Source of the DNA: Porphyra umbilicalis
Lineage: Eukaryota > Rhodophyta > Bangiophyceae > Bangiales > Bangiaceae
Reading direction: 5' to 3'
Assembly: GCA_002049455.2 (NCBI GenBank)
Contig: KV919273.1
Span: 1 to 35,452 of the forward strand
Length of the DNA stretch: 35,452 nucleotides
This document shows positions 30,185 to 35,452 of the stretch, piece by piece. Within the stretch, counting starts at the first letter, position 1, and each line of letters starts with the position of its first letter. A model generated the notes under the pieces. The model did not search any database. It was not told where the DNA came from and was given only the letters and a program-made list of their open reading frames with translations. Made by a program: the position numbers and the translations under genes.

Positions 30185-31341
30185 ATTCGGGTATCACTCG
30201 AGGTCGACTACCTAGAGGCCATTGGTAAGGGCAAGGATTGTGTTGCGCTACACGGCGGCAGGGCCAAGTCTGGGCGCAACGTGTGGGCCAATGAGCTGCG
30301 GTACCTGAACGTCTGCGTCGACGAGGCCGGAGACTACTGGGCAAGGCTGTTCCAAACGAACCAGGACGAGGACAACCGCGCGACAATTCCGCAGCCCCCG
30401 CCGTTCCCCACCAACGACGTCGTCCAGCTGGCCGGCGTCTTCGTGGACGACGCCAGGCTCCCCGAGGACAAGGACGTGACGGACGAGGAAATGAAGACCC
30501 TGCGGGAGATGGTCGACTCTTAGATCGCTAAGCGCAAGGAGGAGGCGGCGGCAGTGGTCGAACTGGATGCTGATGATGATGGAGAAGAGGGACGGAAGGG
30601 AGGAGACGAGGGCGGCGGAGGCGGAGCCGGGTGAGGTGGCGATGGGGGTGGGGATGGGGATGGGGGGGGAGGAGGCGAGGGAGGCGGGGGAGGCGCGGAT
30701 GGGGAAGGTGGGGGTGGGGGTGGCTACGCGGCGGACGGCCATCGCAAGCGCGGCAGCGGTACTGGCACCGGCGGCGACGCGGCGGCTGGCGGCGGCACGG
30801 CGGCTGGCGGCGGCACGGCGGCTGTCGACGGCACGGCGGCACAACCCCGCCGTGTCCAGCACCCCGGCGGTGGTGCAGCAGGCGGCGGGGGAAGGGGTGG
30901 GGGGAAGGCGGGAGCCAGCGGCGACGCTGCCAGCGGCAGCGACGCATTGTCGTTGAAGACGGGGCGCCTGCCGTCGTGGCAGCGTCACCTGTTTGACCGC
31001 TCGGACGAGGAGGACGACGTCGTCCGGCGGCCACGCAAGCGGTTGTGGTCCCGGCGGCGCATTTCGGGGGCTCGGGGGGTGAACAACAGCATAGCGTCAG
31101 ACTCTGAGTTAGCGCCTGATGACGTCGCGACGCCGAGCAACTCGTCTTAGTCGTATGCTTGTGTCTTGTGTGTACTTGGTTTGGTTTGGTCTGCTCATTT
31201 TCTCTCTTCTCTGTTTTGCTTAGTGGTTGACGGGTGGGGGGGGGGAGTGGGGGGCGCGGGAGGAGGAGCGCACTGGACTAGGAGCGCACTGTCCCGGTGG
31301 GGGGGAGCGGGGCGGGCACGGGGGGTGTGGGGAAGGAGCGT

Positions 31342-31345
<4 letters not shown>

Positions 31346-31375
<30 letters not shown>
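31346..31375 (+). repeat. C30 homopolymer
   Basis: Thirty consecutive C, directly after a G-rich block at 31230-31335 that contains a 13-15-bp direct repeat (GAGCGCACTG). Length is likely unstable and assembly-sensitive. Confidence 0.8.
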
Positions 31376-31376
<1 letters not shown>

Positions 31377-31733
31377 CCAGGAGGCGCTGGAGCACCCTGT
31401 AAAATGCATCTTTCCGCCTGTAACGTATGCCGCCAGCGTGGAACTACGTGGCGCCGCAGAGGCCCCACACGACAGCTTTCGACAGTGTGATGCGTACAAC
31501 GGTCGGTATGCACAACGTAGCGACCTGCTGATGGAATACGAATCCAGCCCAGCCACGCTCGCAATCGTGGCACCAAGGGGGGCCACGTGACTTGTCTCAC
31601 CAGGTGCGGTGATGCCCACAATTGGAGCTGTGAGGGGGGGGGGGGGCGGCTCCCGGACATGTCGTTGAACTGTGTCAGAACCTTGCTGGCCGCGTACTGT
31701 TGCTCCAAAATGCGAATATGCCATCTATACTGA
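31376..31733. other. non-coding spacer
   Basis: No convincing gene. A G11 run sits near 31637 (GTGAGGGGGGGGGGG). Confidence 0.4.
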
Positions 31734-31735
31734 TA

Positions 31736-31866
31736 CAGTGCGTTCTCGTTACAAGAGAATCGTTTACAAAAGAATATGGGTCGCGAGTCTTCCATTCCAG
31801 TCCATGTGGGCCACTTTTTCTTCATATTGAGCCGAATCAGCTGTCTCTTATAACGAGAACGCACTG
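31736..31866. mobile_element. 131-bp TA-flanked MITE, pogo/Tc1-mariner-like
   Basis: The left end 31734-31758 reads TACAGTGCGTTCTCGTTACA and on to AGAGA. The reverse complement of the right end 31844-31868 is identical at 24 of 25 positions. TA dinucleotides flank CAGTGCG...CGCACTG on both sides. A TA target and CAGTG-type ends with a CTCGTTATAA core are typical of pogo/Tigger and other Tc1-mariner MITEs (established for that superfamily). It is far too short to encode a transposase. Confidence 0.85.
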
Positions 31867-31868
31867 TA

Positions 31869-33440
31869 GTGTTGACACTGAGGAAAAGCGGGGTCGAATA
31901 TGGCCCAGTACAGCCATTTCAGACGTACTGGCACCAACCTGAAAACCGCCGAGGTAAGTCCCCAAGTAGCGTGGTACGGAATCGCGACGATGTACGAGGA
32001 CGTTTCGATGACTGTTTTTTCGTTTGTGCAGGCAACATATTATTAGCGAAGCTTCTAGTAGGGATCCATTCGTGTTCTCAACGCTCAGGCAGCCACGTTG
32101 CATAGAATGGATGGCCCTAGTCGATTTGATGGTCACCCTCTAGGCCATTTGATTGGATGGTCCCATCTACACGCCCAATCAAGAATATCCACGTTTCAGC
32201 ATTCGATGGCTCACGATCGCTCTGGTCCAGATGGATTACACACGCAAGCGATTACAGATTCCGCCAAAAGCGTTTACAGATACCTTCGGGGAACCCCCAC
32301 TGTACAGTATACACTCCACACCAAGGCCGCCCCTTTTTTTGCCCCCCCCCCTCCCCCTTTCTTTGCGCCCGCGCGCCGCATCTGCCCCATTCTTTGCCCC
32401 CCTCCCTCCCCCCATCCGCACGCCATGCAAGTCGAGCTGTACTGACGTTCGTTTTTTTCCTCCATGCGTTTCACGTCCTTCCCCGTTCCCCCCCCCGGTC
32501 CCTGCCGGAGTGTTTACTCATCTCTTGTTCATTTCTTGAGGCATCTGGCGGACTCCGCTGTCGACCTCCCCCTGCGTGTGGCGGCGCGCCGGGAGCTGTG
32601 CTTGTTTGCTTTGCTGACCATTGTTTTATACTGAGAACCATACGACAAAGATGAAGATATCAAATGGGGACCGACAATGGGAACGCGACAACTGGAGAAG
32701 AGAAGAAGACACAGCGACAACGGGGTAAAAAAAAAGGGACCCAACGCCATGGTGGTCACAAGAGCAAAGGGACAGGACGACTAGCCGCCATTACAGTGAC
32801 GAAGCTCGGAATTCTATGACAGCATCGAAAAGACATTCTCCCTCAATGTATTGCTGATCCCCCCATTTTGTCCTCATCGGCCAAGACCGGGACTGCTTTG
32901 TAAAACAGGCCAACCATTGGTCTAGAACAGCATCAAACAGCTGCTGAGTGCGTATCTTCGACGGGCCATTGGCTCTCCAACCGCCAGGTTCGTGGAGAAT
33001 CGAGATTTTCCGTTTTCTTGAGATATTCTTCCGTTCTCAGTCGTCTCATGTGGTAAAGTAGCCCCGAGCAGTGAGTTATCGAGATTTTCTTCAGGATTCT
33101 CAATTATTCTGAGAAAAACGAGTGCGCCGATCGTGCGTTTGCGGGCCGTACGGGCACATTCTGTACAGATGGGACCCAACATGCACTGCTGTTGCTCCTC
33201 TTGGCCAATCACAAACGTTCCTGCATTCCAGCTTGTGGGGGGTGGCGCTCCGGCCGTGGTGCGGACACTGTCCAGCTCACTCCCACCTCGGCCGGGACCA
33301 GTGCTTTGCCTGACAGGCGGTGAGTGTTTTCCGTATGTCCGACACGAAACAGCAGAGCACAACAGGCCGAGAATATGAATGCAGACTGTCACCTCTGAAA
33401 CGGAGAGCAAGTCCCACGATCTAAGCATATGTGTGCAGCA
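31869..33440. other. spacer with pyrimidine-rich tracts, no confident gene
   Basis: No convincing coding frame. 32320-32410 and 32470-32510 are C/T-rich on the plus strand. A minus-strand 168-aa frame (33428-32922) has mixed composition but no family resemblance. It could be the 3' part of the 34222 gene if splicing from the donor at 33488 occurs, although the best acceptor (ending 33395) leads directly to a stop. Confidence 0.35.
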
Positions 33441-34222
33441 CTACACTTTGAGAGTACCCTGTCGTAAAGACCAGGAAATATAACATACGGCAGCCTGTTG
33501 CCCCGGCCTCGCACAGTCCTCCAGTGTCTGGTACTGCGTCTCCGACGCGGGCAGCAGCTCGATCGCATCCGACCGCGTCGCCTCGGCGGCGGCTCGCGAC
33601 ACGAGCATCTTGTGTCGCACGTGCTGGCCGAGGGAGGGCACCTCCGTCGGCGCCAGGGTGCAGACGGCGATGGCAGCACCGGCGGCTCGGCAGTCGCGTC
33701 CTGGCCCGTCGATCCACTCGACATGACGCTCGCCGCCATCAGCTCCCGCATCCCTTGGGCGAAACCCATGCGCCACTGGGTGCGGCAGAAAGCGTTACGG
33801 GCAGTCGCGCAGAGGTGGTTGAGGATGTGCTCACGTTGACCCAGCTTCACAATGGCCTTGTCGGTGACTTGACGAATCGTCTTGAGGTCGGAATTCAGCT
33901 GGAGGATGCGAGCCTTTACGCGGCTGATGCCCGTGCGGAGCCGGAAGGTGTCCCCGCCACCCGCCGCCAACGCGTCGGTCTTTCTTTTGAGCGACGAGGT
34001 GTCCCGCCGCAACCTCTGGGTCAACCTCATTTGCATTTCGGCGACAGAGGTGACGCGCTTACGGAGCCGCCTGACGAAAGGCACGTGAGCGCGCAACTTT
34101 CCGGAAACGGCAGCCTCCGAGATGCCGCCGTAGGTCGCCACCCCCTTGATGCCGAGCTCAGCCGCCACATGGAGGGCGTCCAGGTCGTCAGTTGCATTCG
34201 CAACAAAGGCTACTGAGCCCAT
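33441..34222 (-). pseudogene. coiled-coil/helical protein gene with a frameshift
   Basis: The first ATG of the minus frame is 34222; the frame is also open upstream to 34354, next to the TIR element, so the 5' end may be truncated. Visible: DLDALHVAAELGIKGVATYG (~12), a basic segment (VRRLRKRVTSVAEMQ), then a long helical region (SRVKARILQLNSDLKTIRQV, ILNHLCATARNAF, FAQGMRELMAASV). Between about 33690 and 33650 coding character passes to another frame, which reads CTLAPTEVPSLGQHV, AAAEATRSDAIELLPASETQ and ARPGQQAA. A one-base change is needed to join them. GTATGT at 33488 is a good splice donor just after GQQAA. No family recognised; the helical core suggests an oligomerising or DNA-associated protein, which is inference. 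Confidence 0.45.
33488..33488 (-). other. candidate splice donor
   Basis: Minus strand CTGCC|GTATGTTA. A pyrimidine-flanked acceptor CTCCGTTTCAG ends at 33395, but splicing there gives an immediate stop, so the downstream exon is unresolved. Confidence 0.3.
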
Positions 34223-34373
34223 CCGCCCGTCGAGCAGCAGCTGACGACGAGATTGGCGGCCCAAAGCAGCTCCCTGGCGGTGTTGTCGTCGATGGCGCGG
34301 CGGACTGGTTGTTGAAAACAAAGCGCGGGAGGGGAAAACCGACCCAGAGAACACGAAGAAGGGTTGCCGTTCA

Positions 34374-34864
34374 GGCCTTGTCTAGACGGCGGGCCGTCGT
34401 GCACGTGATTGGGCATAAACTGCAACACAATTCCGTGAAACGGGCGTGAAACGAGCACTGCTGTCTTCACGGCAACACGGCATGCATGAACGCGACGTGT
34501 TCAAAAATCAGCTGCCAAAACGAGTACATCAGATCACGCTCGCATAGGCAGAAACTCACCGTGGGAAAGGCAGCACTTCGACCAATCAGAAGTGCGGAAA
34601 CGATCGCAACTGGAGGCTCAACTTGACTTTCGAGCACGTTCACGTGCGCGAGATATAAAAAAATATCTCGCACACGTGAACGTGTTCGGCCCAAGAGCGA
34701 CGAAATGGCACATTTTGGCTCGTAACTCCTTCGTGTGCCAGAGCATCCGATCGGTCCGTGAAGGACGAATATCGTCCGCGTGATTCGCGTGTGATTGAAG
34801 CTGTGCGTTCCGATTGGCTAGCACTCGTCTGTGCACGCCATGCACGCGCCGTCTAGACAAGGCC
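34374..34864. mobile_element. 491-bp TIR transposon with TCA target duplication
   Basis: Begins GGCCTTGTCTAGACGGCG and ends with the inverse, CGCCGTCTAGACAAGGCC (16-18 bp). TCA flanks both ends (34371-34373 and 34865-34867). A 3-bp duplication and a GG-terminal TIR suit PIF/Harbinger, whose transposase type is present at 18859, though TCA departs from the usual TWA. Sub-terminal ATTGG/CCAAT words are also inverted. No coding capacity. It lies immediately 5' of the minus-strand gene at 34222 and 44 bp from the right inverted-repeat arm. Confidence 0.8.
34631..34688. repeat. 26-bp arm palindrome with A6 loop
   Basis: CGAGCACGTTCACGTGCGCG then AGATAT, six A, then the inverse with two mismatches (24/26). 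It sits almost centrally in the 491-bp TIR element. A transcript would form a very stable hairpin. It contains the E/G-box-like CACGTG in both arms. Confidence 0.85.
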
Positions 34865-34910
34865 TCAGTGGGAGGTGCCGAGCCGCCTGACAAAGGCAAA
34901 ACCCCGCACT

Positions 34911-35452
34911 CCATACGAGCCCCACTCGTCGCCGTGCCCCGCCCACCCGTCTGGCGCACAACGAGCACACACCAGCAAGATCAAGCTACATGGGCTCGAA
35001 GAAAAAATCGGCCCTGGTGACCACACACAGGCCGATTTCAGATTCCAATGTGGGTCCCCATTGCCAGCAATGACATTTGCGTCCCACCCCCAGTGAAGCG
35101 CCACTGCGCCGGGGAAAGGGCAGGGTCAGCCCGAGGTCTCTGTGAGAAGCTTGTAGCCCGCCTCTCGTATGTAGTGCTCGTGTGGTCTGTCCGCATCGGC
35201 CGCACGGGGTTGACAGCCGTGATTCACTTCGCCCTGTGCCGTCCAAATGATTACGGGAGCAAGGGGGTCTCACCCGTGCGTGCCCGCACGCCACGCACGT
35301 GCGGATGGGCGCGTTGGCGCGGCAGCCGACGCGATGGAGCGGCGACGCCTGTGCACACCCCCTGGCGCGGGCCGAGACGCGTGCAGCCAAGCGGGACAGA
35401 CCACGCGACCGTTGGCAGCGGCGTGTGTCGCCACACTGGGCGAGGCGTTGCC
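34911..35452 (-). repeat. right arm of long inverted repeat (runs off the window)
   Basis: Reverse complement of 790-880 joined to 1975-2425. The join at CGCGCCAG|GGGGTG shows the unoccupied site of the CACTA-like element. The segment at 35210-35262 is flipped relative to the left arm. About 98% identity by eye elsewhere. The longest frame (minus, 35390-34986) contains CxxC pairs but is not supported as a gene. Confidence 0.9.

Larger units (their letters stand above)
27762..31150 (+). pseudogene. three-exon Ala/Gly-rich gene, frame intact but four in-frame stops
   Basis: ATG 27762 (GACCATGG). Exons 27762-28417, 28675-29914 and 30185-31150 total 2,862 nt = 954 codons, ending at TAG 31148-31150. 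Both introns are GT-AG and phase-consistent. Internal stops: TAA 29276, TAG 29459, TAG 30521, TGA 30632. Protein-like sequence continues in the same frame after each. Order: poly-Ala; poly-Pro; a 29-residue tandem repeat; basic patches (PKKARTG, PPKRRRLANSP); Gly/Asp-rich hinge; globular part from ~460 (AFLTTVVKEVAGVNAADAER, GKVNWDVPRV, HFNLKTVIFRAW, TLISTWLSTLSFVLSK); exon 3 VSLEVDYLEAIGKGKD, ELRYLNVCVDEAGDYW, KRKEEAAAVVELDADDDGEE; long Gly tract; C-terminal RPRKRLWSRRR. Family unknown. No frameshift was found over 3.4 kb. Best read as a recently inactivated gene; read-through is a less likely alternative. Confidence 0.65.

Noticed and set aside
24417..31150. Reassigned genetic code with stop codons read as amino acids
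   Set aside because: All three stop codons occur internally, TAG and TGA are adjacent once, and the transposase, recombinase and 5399 genes are free of internal stops and end at standard stops.
33524..34216. 230-aa plus-strand frame
   Set aside because: Shadow of the minus-strand coiled-coil gene; the minus reading has better balanced helical sequence.
34986..35390. Zinc-ribbon or TnpB/Fanzor-like C-terminus in the right repeat arm (CVACGH and CGRCGQ)
   Set aside because: Cysteine spacing does not match the TnpB ribbon, there is no RuvC-like sequence, and the frame is stopped in the left copy by the flipped segment.

Overview
This is a stretch of GC-rich eukaryotic nuclear DNA dominated by mobile elements and their relics. 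There are no operons or Shine-Dalgarno sites. Two multi-exon genes have GT-AG introns of about 210-270 bp that join their exons exactly in frame. Proteins are rich in Ala, Pro and Arg, with (GCC)n-type tracts and long G or C homopolymers. The species cannot be named from this alone. A GC-rich alga or other protist (a red alga of the Porphyra/Pyropia kind is one possibility) or a GC-rich early-branching fungus would fit. No rRNA, tRNA, CRISPR or housekeeping gene was recognised.

Layout. 1-399: 3' end of an unknown gene. 790-2425 and 34911-35452: two arms of a long, roughly 98% identical inverted repeat that faces inward and brackets about 32 kb. The left arm carries a 1,091-bp CACTA-like non-autonomous transposon (881-1971, 3-bp CAG duplication), and the right arm preserves the empty site. 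A segment of about 50 bp is flipped between the arms. 2426-5398: non-coding, with a strong hairpin, a 64-bp direct repeat and (GGC)n sequence. 5399-7528: an intact 709-aa Ala-rich protein with a SAP-like motif. 7529-10311: a short Cys-rich ORF on the minus strand and a fragment related to the next gene. 10312-12912: a two-exon tyrosine recombinase of Crypton/DIRS type. 13532-16176 (minus): a PIF1-family helicase with one frameshift, convergent with the recombinase. 16441-17839: a TIR element with a CGT duplication. 18859-19989 (minus): an intact PIF/Harbinger (HARBI1-like) DDE transposase, next to a 4 x 38-bp array. 19990-23374: no convincing gene.

23375-31150 holds relic genes. The best supported is a three-exon gene (27762-31150) whose splicing and reading frame are intact over 954 codons but which carries four in-frame stops. 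A second (24417-26138) keeps one frame through three stops. 31736-31866 is a tiny TA-flanked pogo/Tc1-like MITE. 33441-34222 (minus) is a frameshifted coiled-coil gene. 34374-34864 is a 491-bp TIR element with a TCA duplication and a near-perfect internal palindrome.

How it fits together. At least four families of DNA transposon have used this locus as a nest: CACTA-like, Harbinger-like, pogo-like and a tyrosine-recombinase element. The recombinase plus PIF1 helicase pair, with neighbouring DNA-binding-like Ala-rich proteins, is the best candidate for an uncharacterised composite element. Its boundaries cannot be fixed from this window, and the recombinase appears to lack its nucleophilic tyrosine.
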